From positions 2,810,001 to 2,874,000 of the forward strand of contig CANTUR010000055.1 of the NCBI GenBank assembly GCA_947683625.1: a DNA stretch of 64,000 bases. Direction: 5' to 3'. Source of the stretch: Mallotus nudiflorus. Its lineage: Eukaryota > Streptophyta > Magnoliopsida > Malpighiales > Euphorbiaceae. This document shows, in pieces, positions 1-11,281 of the stretch. The notes below the pieces were generated by a model. It made no database searches. It was not told the origin of the DNA and saw only the letters and a list, made by a program, of their open reading frames with translations. Numbering within the stretch: position 1 is the first letter of the stretch; each line of letters opens with the position of its first letter. Both the position numbers and the translations under genes were made by a program.

Positions 1-100
1 CTAGAATTTCGATTGATATTATGGATTTTCGATCAGAAATCTAGAATTTCGATCGGAATTTTGAATGTCCGATCAGAAATCTCAGCTTCGATTCTGCTTC
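1..100. repeat. Degenerate GATCGGAATT / GATCAGAAATC modules
   Basis: Short modules such as CTAGAATTTCGAT, GATCAGAAATCTAG and CGATCGGAATTTTG recur here. Related modules occur in the LTR at about 10935-11045 and once in the 5' LTR at about 19415-19450. They lie upstream of the antisense gene start. Whether they are regulatory or only low-complexity sequence cannot be told from the sequence. Confidence 0.4.
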
Positions 101-168
101 TTTTCCCACTCTAACGCGAATTTAGTTCAAAAATCAATCATAATCCTTTCTGTATCTGATTTATGGCC

Positions 169-176
169 TATATAAG
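169..176 (+). promoter_or_regulatory. TATA box of the antisense accessory gene
   Basis: TATATAAG lies 60 bases before the first in-frame ATG (236) of the antisense gene, which is normal plant spacing once a short leader is allowed. It suggests transcription opposite to the host retroelement, independent of its LTR. Confidence 0.5.
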
Positions 177-235
177 AACCATAAGACAAGTTCGCTGCAT
201 CAATCCCATTCTTCACCTCCATCGTGACACAAGCC

Positions 236-1440
236 ATGCTTACATTGATGAAAAAATTTCTCAAGACCCTTAATGGAGATGAATGGAATAAAATTATGCC
301 CTTTCATGCCAAACCCTTAAAATCCCTTCAACATTGGAAGATAGAAAATAATTTCTTACACGTTGTTGCCACTTTCTGGGATGCTGAGGATCACGTATTT
401 AGATTCAATGGACAAGAGCTGTGTCCCCTAATAAAGGAATTTGCTGCTATTCAGGGATGTTCACTAACTTTGACTGCTACCATTGCTCTCTCAGATCTTA
501 AGATTGAGTTCCCCAACAGATTAATAGAATTCTTTGATATGCCCCCAGATGTTATTTACATGCATGCGCATAATACTGGAACCATCAGCCTTCCTTTTCT
601 GATTTCCTCTTATGGAACTAGAGACAAAACCAATGCTGCTTAGATCAGAACTGTCACTTTTTGCCTATATGCCCAGTTTCTACTAGTGTCTTCTCATGGA
701 GATGCTGATATAAGGATTGTTAGTATCTTAGAACAGGTAGAAACTAGAGTTAATCATGTGCCTGTCATACTTGCTGAAACTATCATTGGGTTAGATAATT
801 TCAAAGTTCAAAATTGACTCTCAAGCAATCTACTTCTCCTTCCAGTATGTAACCCTTTTTTTTTTTTGCTTAAGTCACCCTTTCAGGTTTTCAGCCTTTT
901 TTTTTTAAGATTTAGTTATAAGAGAAATTGAGTCTACTTAATGCTCCTCCTAATGCTTTGATTTATCAACCTCATCATCTACAATCTCGTCCTTTGAAAA
1001 TAAAGGATAAGCATACTACGGATCAATGGACTAATTATATGAAAGGCATTGCTAATACTGAGATTACTTGGATATGTCCTTGGTGGAGATCAAAATTCAT
1101 GACCATCAACTTGTATGACAATTGTGTCCTTATTCCCGGATTACACTTTTTGACCTTTCTTTCTCCTTTACACCTCTGCCGTCAGTATGGTCGCCCTCAA
1201 TTCATTGTTGCTATTATAACTGACTTCAAAGGTTTTCTCTTGAGATAAGATTTCTTGGACAAGGTGAAGAACTTATGGCCTCGTAAAGCTTTGGAATGCC
1301 ATATGTGCCTGGATGCTGACATGACTATTGATGACAACTACAAGACTTGGGTTACTATGCAATCTATAGAATCACCAGAACTTATTAAATACAAAAGGAC
1401 TCAAATATTTTTAGATGAGTCAAGAAAGAAACAAAAATAG
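236..1440 (+). pseudogene. Antisense accessory gene of the Ogre-like element, DUF7745-like, broken
   Basis: The gene lies between pol and the unseen 3' LTR of the minus-strand element and runs in the opposite direction. Three segments line up in order with plant DUF7745 proteins. The first (236-643, continuing past a TAG at 641 to 816) has WDAEDHVFRF, ELCPLIKEF and then HVPVILAET. The second (about 928-1248) has ITWICPWW, VLIPGL and LCRQYGRPQF. The third (1255-1440) is a Lys-rich C-terminus. There is an in-frame stop at 641-643, a second stop at 814-816, a T-rich stretch without coding sense around 850-910 (a possible intron or damage), and a break near 1248. The function of DUF7745 proteins is not known. 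Family membership is my recognition of the motif order, not a search result. Confidence 0.68.
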
Positions 1441-1776
1441 AAGTAATGGTCTCATAAGTTCAGTTTCTTATGCTTTATTTTTCCTTCAAGTCTTTTTGTC
1501 TCATAATAAAGATAGACGATGCAATATTTAACAAAAATATCTTTTCAATTCATTTCATTAACCAGGGCAAAAATGAGTACATTTGTTACATCACATGACA
1601 CAACTCCTGTTATCAGCTAGTCCTTTCAGATTTTCTAACTAAACATTTTTCCTCCCATTTTCATTTCCCTAATTTCTGCCTGATAAGCCCTTTATGGGTT
1701 TTCTGAATAGCGAGAATGTCCTAAATTTTCCCTAACCAGCCTTTTTAGGTTTTGTAGTTAGCAGACTCTTTTTTTT
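1441..1776. other. Spacer between antisense gene and pol 3' end
   Basis: This is the non-coding stretch where the antisense gene and pol converge. The part at about 1560-1650 (read on minus) matches 24255-24345 of the pol-less element, which maps the downstream edge of that element's pol deletion. Confidence 0.6.
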
Positions 1777-3121
1777 TCAAAGGTAGTATTTCTTAAGGCG
1801 ATCGAGGTTGATTGGCTCAATGAATTCATTCCCTTCTAGATCTGATATCTTTATGGGCTCCCTTGGGTAAGATTGTCTTGACTAAATACGGTCCTTCCTA
1901 GTTTGGTCTAAATTTTCCTCTCGAGTCAAACACCATAGCCTTTGTGTGCTTTAATACCATCTCTCCAGCTTTTATCTTTCTCGGCTTAACCTTTTTGTTG
2001 AATGATCTTTCTATTCTTCTCTGATAAATCTAAGTGTGGAATAAAGCATCCATCCTTTTCTCATCCAGTGATATAAGGTGATTCAACCTCTTTTGCATCC
2101 ATTCACTCTCATGGATTTTTGCTTCCGTAACCACTCTTAAGGATTTAATTTTTGTCTCTATGGGTAGAATTGCTTCACAACTATATACTAACGATAACGG
2201 AGTTTGTCCTGTAGCAGTACGTGTTGTAGTTCTATATCCCCACAAAGCAAAAGGGAGGTATTCAGACCAGTCCTTATGTGTCTTCACCATCTTAGAGAGA
2301 ATCTTCTTTATATTCTTATTAGTTGCTTCCACTACACCATTAGCTTGAGGTCGATAAGGTGAGGACTTTTGATGCTCAATCTTGTATCTTTGTAATAACT
2401 CAATAGTTTCTACCTGAAACTAAACTCCATTGTTTGTCATAACATGGTGTGGGATCCTATACCTACAAATAAGGTTCTTCTCAATGAACTTTGCCATATG
2501 TCTAGCTTTTAAGGTGCTAAAGGATTTTACTTCTATCCATCTTGAAAAGTAGTCGATTGCAACTACTATATATTTATGCCCATTTGAAGCAGTTGGTTTT
2601 ACTTCCCCTATTATATTTATTCCCCAGGCTACAAAGGGCCATGGAGATGTTAAATTGTTTAGAACTATAGGGGGAAGGTGATTGAGGTTCCCGTGTACTT
2701 GACATTGATGGCATTCTCTCATTATTCAGATGCAGTCCTTTACCATACTCCCCCAATAGTATCCTTGCCAAGTAATCTTCTTTGCTAGAATTATCCCATT
2801 CATGTGTGATCCACAAACTCCTGCATGAATCTTTTTCATTGCTTATTCTACTTCATCATTCTTGAGACATCTCAGCTATATTCCATTCGGCATCCTTCTA
2901 TATAATATCCCATCATGACTTGCATAATGACGTGCAAGAACATGAAGAGCATATCTATCTATGGAAGTTGCCTCATCTAGATATGTCCTTTCCTTGATAA
3001 ATCTCTGGATGTCGTAAAACCATGGCTTTTCCTCTAGCCCTATATGAATATTCATGACATGTTCTTTGCATAACATGGAGCTTTCATCTTCATTATCACC
3101 AAAGGTTTTATTATTGATCAT
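1777..3121 (-). pseudogene. Integrase of the Ogre-like element, decayed
   Basis: Integrase inserts the cDNA into the host genome. Reading on minus, 3121-2876 and 2816-2574 cover the N-terminal region leading to the zinc-binding segment, whose end is visible as CHQCQVHG. Positions 2722-2420 hold the core start (FVAWGINIIGEV, VVAIDYFSRWIEV, MTNNGV; the usual DNG is changed to NNG). Positions 2332-2030 hold the core end (WSEYLPFALWGYRTT, TGQTPLSLVY). The C-terminal tail ends in LDRLKKYYL with TGA at 1777-1779. The domain is spread over several frames with stops, so it cannot be active. Confidence 0.85.
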
Positions 3122-3266
3122 GTCGGTTTATCCCACATTGAAGAAAGTGTTGCCAAAGCATCTGCCATTTGATTCTCATCTCTTGGTAAATGCATAAAGA
3201 GACATTTGGTGAAATTCCTTATTAGTTTTCTCAAATAATGGATGTAAGGTTTTAGTCTTTCTTCTT

Positions 3267-3560
3267 TTACTTCCCAATCTTCATTAGCCTGGTGATGACT
3301 AACATGGAATCTCCATAAACCAATAGGTCTTTCACTCTAATTGCCAATGTTGCTTCCATACCATAGATACATGCCTCGTACTCTGTCATATTGTTTGTAA
3401 CCCTGAAGTTTAATTTCTGGGCCATTGGGATGGTTTCTCCTTTTGGTATGATAAGAATTACTCCCAACCCTACTCCTTTATTATTCACGGCTCCATCAAA
3501 ATAAAGTTTCCATTCTCGATGTTCTATTACTGCTAGATTCGCATCTGGAAACTCTAGATT
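3267..3560 (-). pseudogene. Second, archaeal-type RNase H (aRH) of the Ogre-like element
   Basis: On the minus strand the sequence reads WKLYFDGAVNNKGVGLGVIL, then TNNMTEYEACIYGMEA and LLVYGDS. The acidic residues expected at the active site (D of FDGA, E of YEACIYGMEA, D of YGDS) are present. This extra RNase H beside the normal one is a hallmark of the Tat/Ogre lineage. The usual C-terminal part runs into stops downstream. Confidence 0.85.
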
Positions 3561-3563
3561 CCA

Positions 3564-3977
3564 CTACTCATTTCCTTCAACTGCATTCTGGGCTAGAAAC
3601 TCTACTATAGCTCTGCTTTTGATGACCTTTGTAATGATATATTCTATATCGAACTCAGTTAAATGTACCAACCATCTACACATCTTTCTAATCAAATTCG
3701 GTGTTTGGAACAAGTATTTTAAAGGATCTATCCTTGAAATAGCTTGTACTTTGTAGGACTGGAAGTAATGCCTTAACTTCTTTGTAGCCCAGATCATTAT
3801 CAAACATGTCTTTTCTACAAGATCGTACTTTTCTTCATATGGTAGGAACTTTTTACTGAGGTAATATATAGTGTACTCCACCCCTTCGGGCCCTTCTTGT
3901 GCTAGCATTGCTCCCATCACCTTTTTTTCTAAAGCCAAATATAAGATTAAAGGCTTATCTTGTTTTGGTGGCCTCAA
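3564..3977 (-). pseudogene. First RNase H domain and connection of the Ogre-like pol
   Basis: Encodes the standard Ty3-gypsy RNase H (RT_RNaseH_2 type): LILYLALEKKVMGAMLAQ, then IYYLSKKFLPYEEKYDLVEK, KLRHYFQSYKVQAISR and LTEFDIEYI. It removes RNA from the RNA-DNA hybrid during reverse transcription. It stands between the reverse transcriptase (4294-5141) and the aRH domain (3267-3560), separated by frameshifts or stops. Confidence 0.85.
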
Positions 3978-4293
3978 TATAGGCGGGTTAGTAAGGTATT
4001 CCTTAATCTTATCAAAGGCTTTCTAGCATTCTTCATTCCACTCCACGGGCTAATTTTTCCTCAAGAGCTTGAAAATCGAGTCACAGACCATAGTAAGTCT
4101 CGCAATGAACCTGCTAATGTACTACAGTTTTCCAATAAACCCTCGTACTTCCTTCTCTATTTTTGGTGTTGACATCTCTTGGATGGCTTTGATCTTGTCT
4201 GGATTGACTTCTATTCCTCTATTGCTAATTATGTGCCCCAATAACTTTCCTGAAGTTACCCCAAAGATGCATTTCTTCAAATTAAGCCTTAGG

Positions 4294-5141
4294 TTATATT
4301 TTTTTTATTCTTGCTAAGAACTTATCCAAAGCCTCAAAGTGTCCCTCTCTTGTTTCAGACTTAACCATCATGTAATCAACATAAACTTCCACTTCCTTAT
4401 GCATCATATCATGAAATAAAGCAGTGGCTGCTCTTTGATAAGTTGCTCCTGTGTTCTTTAATATAAAGGGCATCACCTTGTAACAGTATGTTCCCCATTC
4501 CGTGATGAAAGCAATCTTGATCTTGTCCATAACTGCCATCATTATCTTATTATAACCTGGGAACCCATCCATAAACGAGTACATCGCACTAGATGTTGCA
4601 CTATCCATAATCACATCAATATAGGGTAAAGGAAAATCATCCTTTGGACATGCCTTATTTAGGTCCCACACATTCAAACTTTTCCATCTTTCTTGGGAAC
4701 TAGTACTATATTTTCCAACCATTGAGAGTATTCCACAACTTCTAGAAAACCGGCCTGGATTTGCTTAGCGACTTCTTCCTTAATCTTTTCTGTCCACTCG
4801 GGCCTTAACCTACAAAGTTTTTGCTTAACAAGTTTAGCTTTAGGATATGTTGGAATGTGATGCTCCGCAATTCCCCTATCTAACCTTGACATATCCTCAT
4901 AGGACCAAGCAAATACTACCTTTCTTTTTATTAATATTCTCTCAAAATTTTCCCTCTTTTTAGGAGTTAAGTCATATGATATAAAAATGTGTTTTGGTTG
5001 TTCATTTGTGCCCATGTTTAATGAATCTAATTGAATAGAATTAATTTCAAACATGCATGAACAATCATTATTAAAATGCACAAGACCATCAGAATCAACA
5101 TCACACAAGTAAGCCAAACTAGAATTTATATCATTGACCAT
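4294..5141 (-). pseudogene. Reverse transcriptase of the Ogre-like element, active site mutated
   Basis: The upstream part (5141-4674) has the linker IFISYDLTPKKRENFE, FAWSYEDMSRLD and the RT start ending VLVPKKDGKV. After a frameshift near 4674-4720 the second part gives LNKACPKDDFPLP, YCYKVMPFILKNTGATYQ and VEVYVDYMMVKS. The catalytic YVDD box therefore reads YVDY (codons at 4372-4383), losing the second aspartate. Frameshift and lost aspartate both mean an inactive enzyme. Confidence 0.88.
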
Positions 5142-5636
5142 AAAGGAAACAAAGTTTTCATCCTCAAACAGACTGGATGTTATTACATCAGTTTTTTCAT
5201 AAAAAAAATTAGTAAAACTATTATTAATGATACTAGCTAATTCCTATAGTGGTTCTTTATTAGGTGGCAGACAAAGCAGTTCTTCAATGTCTTCAGTTTT
5301 TATCTTTTCTGCAACTGTCTTCATCACCTTGTCCTTGTTGTCTTGCACTAGCTTTTCAACTATTTATTCCTTAAAAATCTCAAATCCAGGGACATCCACA
5401 CTAGCTACTTGGACAGGCTTCTTTTCACTCTAGTAGAACTTCTCCTTCCCTTGCTTGATAAAGTTATCTTTCAGGGGTCCCACATTCCCTAGTCCATCCT
5501 CGTTGAAAAACCTTCTTCTTGCCCTTTTGCTACTAAACCCAGCTCCAATATAGCCCAATCATCTTGTGTCATCCTGGGTTTTGAAATTTGGCAGTTCTGG
5601 GCTTCCTTGCTCATTTTTCCCTAGTCCTTGTCCTGG
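5142..5636 (-). other. Protease to reverse transcriptase linker of the Ogre-like element
   Basis: No long open frame is seen. In Ogre elements this part is known to contain an intron between protease and RT. Short coding-like pieces with stops remain, but I cannot define splice sites here. Confidence 0.4.
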
Positions 5637-6317
5637 TTAGTAATTCATCTTCTTGATCATGTTCATAACCCTTGGATCCATTATGACTCCCTCTAAAATC
5701 ATGGCCACCTGGTAACTTGGGGTAGTGACTACCTGTTTCTGACTATCAATAACTGCGGACACTGTCTTGCCTATACTGGCATCTAAAGTCACCACTTCCC
5801 CATCAAGTAGGAATTTCACCTTTTGATGCACGGTCAAAGGCACTCCTCCCAAGACATGATACCAGGGTCTACCCAAAAGAAAGGCACGGGTGACAGGAAT
5901 ATCTAGCACATTGAATTCCACCATTACTTCTATAAGTCCAGTCTTCACAGAAGCCACGAATGTTCCCTCTACACTCCTCGTGCTATCATCAAAAGTCCTT
6001 ATTATAAGGTCTGATTTTGCCAAATCCTCCACCTTCACTCCTAAATTGGGTAGGATCTGTAGTGGACAAACATTAATCGCAAACCCATCATCCACTATTA
6101 CATAATTAGTCCTCTTCCCTCTTACTTCAACTGGGATGAATAGTGTGTTATTATGGTTCCTTCCTTCCACAAGTAAATCCCCATCCGAGAAAGTAATGAT
6201 CTCGTGCTTTTTCTTAGTAACCTTGGCCACCATTTCTTTAAGAGTTATTATTGTTTCAATATTCATCTTAGTCAAAGCCTTAACCAGAGCTCTTTTATGG
6301 CTGCTTGAATGCATCAA
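5637..6317 (-). pseudogene. Retropepsin-like aspartic protease of the Ogre-like element
   Basis: The active-site stretch is NYVIVDDGFAINVCPL, where relatives usually have a VDNGS-type motif, so the residue after the second D-position is odd but the Asp and Gly are kept. Downstream LGVKVEDLAKSDLIIRTFD, VLDIPVTRAFLLGRPWYH and PLTVHQKVKFLLDGE fit the Ogre/Tat protease with its LLGRPW flap region. It would process the Gag-Pol polyprotein. The open frame is 226 codons and ends shortly before the linker to RT. Confidence 0.8.
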
Positions 6318-6323
6318 GAGCTC

Positions 6324-8159
6324 CTAAATGCTTATTTTGGCCTTTACTTTCTTGAGTTGTTCGAGAATCAAGTCATCGCCCTGTTCATTTAAGTCCTCTC
6401 CTTCAATAGCTTCTTCCCTCTCTATAGCTTTCTCTGCTAGCTTATAACCCTTCATGCTTCTGGTAACATGGCTGACTTCGGGATTATCTTCCCATACATC
6501 ATACCTTTCAGTGCCTTCCTCATTAGAATTATACCAAATATCAATCATCCCTATAGTCCAATCTTTCTTCCCTTCTTTCCATACCTCAACCATACATTTT
6601 TCCTTCTTGACTAGTAACTTTTCATCATTGAACTCCTCACCCCATCTTGTAGGCTCAATTGTATCAATGGATATGTTAAAAGAAGGTGGTTTGGAGTAAA
6701 ACACTTTATAATTGAACTTGCCTAAGGGCTGACCCAGTAAGTCTTTTACCTCTTCCATACCTTTAGGAACATTAGGAGATTTCTCAGCAGTTTTCAGGCT
6801 TAGATCCTCAAAAGAGTTTAACACTTCTTCTTTGCTTACTCCTGAGTTGATCATCATAGTGGTTGGGGGTGGCACGTTTCGGTAATTTGAGAAAAGATTA
6901 TTTCGGGTGTTTGGGTTTGAGATTGTCTTTTCAAGGTCTGTGATCTTTCCAGAGTCTATGAGGTTTCGAATTTCATGTTTAAGATGCATGCAAGAGTTAG
7001 TAGAATGGCCAGCAACTTAATGAAACTTGCAATAACTGTTTTGATCAAAACCAGGGAGGTTCGGGTTTGGTGGTCTAGAAGGGGTTAAAGGTCCAAGGAG
7101 GCCTTTTTGAATGAGACAGTCTAGGACTTTGGATAAGGGTTGGTTGAGATTTGAGAACCTCCTTGGTTGTTGAACAACATGGACTCCTACAACCCGATTA
7201 GTGCTTCCTTGTTGTATGCCCCCAGTTGGGTAGTTTCTTGCTCCAGTGTTCCCAGTAGCCTTCTTTTTCTTATTTTTTATCTCTTCAACCTGTAACCCAT
7301 CATCATAAAGGTCTACGAATGTCTTAGGGTTCATCATTTGTAACCTCTCCTCTAGGTTAGGTGACATATTTTGAAATATCATCCTAACCTGATCCTTCTC
7401 TACAAATTTGTTCTTCATCATTCCTGCCTTATTCATGAACCTAGTTAGAAAATCTAAAAATGATTCATTGGGCTTCTGCTTGGTTAGTTCTAGATCTCTT
7501 ATAGACACCTCAAGCCTAGTATTATAGTCATATTGCTTTAGAAAAGCAGTGCACAACTCCCTCCAATTTGCTCAGATAGACTTCTCTAACCCATGATACT
7601 AATTAATAACCATAGCCTCTAAGGATGGTATAAATAGTTTAGTAACCATAGACAAAGGAGCCTTAGTGGTACCCATAGTAGTTGTGTATTAACTGAGATA
7701 AACTCTCGGGTCCCCAATACCATCAAATTTCTACAGCTGTGGCATTTTGAATTTATTAGGTAGCCTGTCTTCCTCAAATTGCATCACATCATCAAAGTCA
7801 AACGGGTACCCTAGGCCTTATCCCCTCATCAACTCCTCCATCTTAGACATCTTCTAAGTTAATGTCTTTATTTGTTTGGATTCCAGCTCTTGAACTTACT
7901 CAAGTGATTCCTTTTTCACTTTTTTAATTATATAACTCTCAACATCATCCAGCTTTATTTTCTCAGTATTGTCATTGTTAACAGGTAGTGGACCCATAGC
8001 AGGTGGGTTAGCCACAGCGAGTGGTGCAACAGCAACAGGTGGTGGCATCAGTCCCGCTAAAGCTTATTTTAACTTGTCTTGCATCATTGCTTTCATATCA
8101 TCCATCAGTGCTCCTTTGATGTCTTTTAGGGTCCAATTTCCTCCCTCTTGTTGTTCCAT
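6324..8159 (-). pseudogene. Gag of the Ogre-like element, broken by stops
   Basis: The start is taken as the ATG at 8159 (minus), giving MEQQEGGNWTL, which matches the same start at 22267 in the sister element. The Gag core is best read at 7556-7017 (LEVSIRDLELTKQKPNESFL, FMNKAGMMKNKF, MNPKTFVDLYDDGLQ). A zinc knuckle of the C-x2-H-x4-H-x4-C type spans about 7029-6988 (YCKFH, then GHSTNSC) but has a TAA stop inside. The C-terminal part, 6989-6324, contains LGQPLGKFNYKVFYSKPPSF. Several further stops lie in the N-terminal third (7560-8100). Gag would form the particle that packages the RNA. Confidence 0.8.
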
Positions 8160-9090
8160 TCTTTTAGTTTATTCAGATTGTGTAGCTTTTAAATAAAGTG
8201 GATTAATGGGCTCTTTTCTATTCTACTAAGGATCTCTTTCGCGATCGATTGAGGGCTTGAATCAGTTCTCACTAGTCTACCACCTTTTCGACTCCAAACA
8301 CAGGAAGGCCCGGATGAATCTATGATGGCTGAAAGATAAATTATTAGAATGATGCATAAGATGCATGTATGCATGTATGCATGATGCACGTGCTATGCAA
8401 CAAGTAGCAAGTAACAAGTTAGGTGTACATACATCCTTCTAACCTTATTCCTCCTGCACATGTATTCGATGGCGAGTCTCTTTTCCTAATATTTTTTATC
8501 TTGGTCTTAATATCAACAGGGGATATCAGGGACTGACGTGTATGCCAAATCTCTCAAAGCAATAGAAGCACAGAAATAGCATTTCTAGGTGTAAAAGATT
8601 AGCCCAATCTTTATTAACCTAAATAGACTTCTAAAGTATAGGCTAGGGCCTTTATATATAGGAATACCTCATGGCAACATTCAAAAGAAATTTGGGTATA
8701 TCCTAGGGGAAATAACTAAGCCATTACATATGGTTAGGGTCTGGTAAAAAGGTCAAGGTTCCCATAGCAAGATGCTCTCCATTATAAACTTTAAGTTACA
8801 AGCCAAGGTCAGAGGGGCCCAATATCCTTTGCAAACTCTAGAGAAGACTTCCCCCCCCCCCTTAAGTACCTGGGTTATTGGCTCTGGTCAGATGAGCCCG
8901 GTAATCTCTCTTGGATCGAGTTAAGGCTAAAAGTGATGGTTAGCCAATCTATAACCCCATGAAGCTAATGGAATCATAGAGTCATAAACCAACACCATCG
9001 ATTTAGTAGGGACATGCAGAATGAATGCAAGAATAAAATAATAATTAATAAAATAATTCTAAAGAACACAAGTAGAATCAGTATCTCTTA
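8160..9090 (-). other. Untranslated leader of the Ogre-like element
   Basis: This lies between the PBS and gag. It is clearly alignable with 21364-22266 of the sister element (for example the TGCATGCATG-rich part near 8360 and the GATGTATGTACACCTAACTTG part near 8430). It holds a run of ten or more C at about 8845. No gene is seen. Confidence 0.7.
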
Positions 9091-9108
9091 TCCCCAATGA
9101 AGTCACCA
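9091..9108 (-). other. Primer binding site of the Ogre-like element
   Basis: On the minus strand TGGTGACTTCATTGGGGA starts one base after the LTR end. It is a slightly mutated form of the TGGCGACTCC...TGGGGA type that Ogre elements use with tRNA-Arg (from memory of the family). Confidence 0.7.
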
Positions 9109-9109
9109 C

Positions 9110-11279
9110 TGTAAACGGTGGGGTTCAGTGCGCGTCCAAGATTTTAGCAACCGTGACACTATTTGAGATCAGGGCTCTAAAGAATACACTAACCACTATC
9201 ACAAAGACATGGCGTGGAGATGAGGAGTCGCCACCCAGGGTAATAACTGGGACAAATAAAAAAGGTGGTACTCAATTCCCTAAAAGAAAGCTAGCACCAC
9301 AACCAGAAGATTCTGGATACGAAATACTTCTTTCAGTCTTGTGTTCATTTAGAATTACTTTATGAATTATTATCTTATTCTCTATTTACACACGATTTCA
9401 TATAAACCCAAAACAATCAACTCCAAGGCAAACTAGTCATGAAATATACAAGTAAATAATGCATTCAATAAATCACATAATCCCTAAGTTAGTCTAATCT
9501 ACATGGATTTTAAATAAATGAGTTAAATCTACATGTTTTAATTTATAAGTGAACTTAAAGGCCTCATTCCTTTTGATTTTAATTAAATGAACCTACGTCT
9601 ATGTATTTTAATTCTAAATATGAACTTAAACCTACAAATTATAGAATATTTAAATTAGTGGGCCTAATTCTATATATTTCAATTCTAAGTTGATCTTAAA
9701 TCTACAAATTATGAATAAAATGGCTTAAATTAAATGGGCTAAGTCTAAGTTAATTAAATTAAATTAGGTGGGCCTATGCCTAATTGACTAGATGGATCTA
9801 AGGATATTTCTAACCTAAAATCTAATTAATTATGAACCTAAAAATATATTTTAATTAATTAAACGTAATTAATTATTCAATGAGATGGGCTAAAAGAATT
9901 ACCTAAACTTAAATAAATAAATCAAAACCTAAATTGGGCTTAAGGCCCAAAACATATAAAAATAATAAATAAATCCCAAAAAACAAACAAAAACATAAAA
10001 AAGAATTAAATAAGATCAAGAAATAATTAAATTAATTCTTACTAAAACCCTAATTTTTCTTATCAAGCAACCTAAATTAATCTACTTCCTCAATTGATTT
10101 TAAATAATTACCTAATTGAAACCTAATTTTTACTAACCAATTTAATCAAAATAAGCATGCAACCACACATAAAATTTTATTTCTCCCACTATTGGGGCTA
10201 TTACATTAATTCATAAAACAATTAATAAAATAAAAATAAAGCAATAAAAAATAAAGATAATAAAAATAAAACCCTAAAAAAACTAAGTCTCTATGAGGCT
10301 TTATCCATAGTCTTCCACGGACTTCTCACGAATTCATCCCTCCCGCATGATCATCATGTGTTTTCCTCCATTATTACCACAAAAAATAAGATAAAATTAT
10401 GATTAATGAATAAATTATGATAATAACTTGAAAGAATAACAATAAAAATTAATAATATGAAAAAAATAAATAAATAACAAATAAATAAATAAATAAGAAG
10501 AAGAAGATGATATGATTATGAATGATTTAAGGTACTCCTCATATTGGTAGTTTACCGTTCTTGGTAAATCTTCGAATCTTGCCCTTCAAACATTCTCTAC
10601 AAATCTTGAATTAATTGTTAATAAAAGTAATTTTCGTAAAAAATTCAAAAGAAAATCATATTTTTCTTCCTCTATTCTCTTCCTTCTCTTCTTTTTCTTT
10701 TTCTTTTTCTCACAGCCTCCCCCTTTTTTTCTTTTTTTTTTTTCTCTTCACCCCTTCCCTTTTTATATAATGGAATTAGGAAGCCTAGCCCCAATCATGA
10801 TGTGATTCTAATTCCTAAAGTATAAAATTAATACTTAAAATTATATTTAGGAATTTTAAACCAGTTAGGACTGAATTAATTAGGAATTTTAAAGCAATTA
10901 AAATTGAATTAAAAATAGAAAACAGAGACTGAAAGAATTCAATTCTGACCGGGATTGTGTAATTCCGATCAGAATTATACAATCTCGATCGGAATTGGTG
11001 TAATTCCTTGGAATTACATAATTTTGGTTAGAATTATGGAATTCTGACACTTTTCTTTTTTTTAACATTTAATTTTAAAAAGGCCCCTAAAAGAATTTAA
11101 ATTTTACAATTAGGTCCTAAAAAGAACTTTGCAATTTAGTCCCTGAAAACATTAAATCCTTCCTTTAAAAGTTTCATTTAAGCCCTTAGAATTTTTAAAA
11201 ATTAAGTATCAAAGACATTTTCATCACTGGAGTCCTTTGCTGTATCCATAACATGTCATCCCGAAATTGGGTGTCTACA
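9110..11279 (-). repeat. 5' LTR of the Ogre-like element (2,170 bp)
   Basis: On the minus strand it starts TGTAGACACCCAATTTCGGG and ends TTTACA next to the PBS, so it has TG...CA ends. Its U5 end is closely alignable with the LTRs at 19177-21344 and 28419-30555. A TATATAA-type box near 10764-10769 (read on minus) is the likely promoter. The flank on the right is interrupted gypsy pol sequence. No gene is present inside; a weak open frame at 9153-9365 on plus is only antisense of U5. Confidence 0.88.
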
Positions 11280-11281
11280 CA

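Larger units (their letters stand above)
1..11279 (-). mobile_element. Ogre/Tat-like Ty3-gypsy retrotransposon, 3' end off the window
   Basis: Read on the minus strand the order is 5' LTR (11279-9110), PBS (9108-9091), gag (from 8159), protease, reverse transcriptase, RNase H, a second archaeal-type RNase H, integrase (ending 1777), then an antisense gene on the plus strand (236-1440). Dual RNase H domains and a gene between pol and the 3' LTR are known for the Tat/Ogre lineage; long LTRs also fit Ogre. The 3' LTR lies beyond base 1. Coding parts carry stops, frameshifts and a mutated reverse transcriptase motif, so this copy is dead. The LTR belongs to the same family as those of the element at 19177-30555. 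Confidence 0.88.

Noticed and set aside
2160..2348. Plus-strand frames across 2160-6699
   Set aside because: They are antisense shadows of the minus-strand pol, protease and gag.
9153..9365. Plus-strand protein frame in the Ogre-like LTR
   Set aside because: It is antisense to U5 and its counterpart in the other LTRs is not open in the same way.
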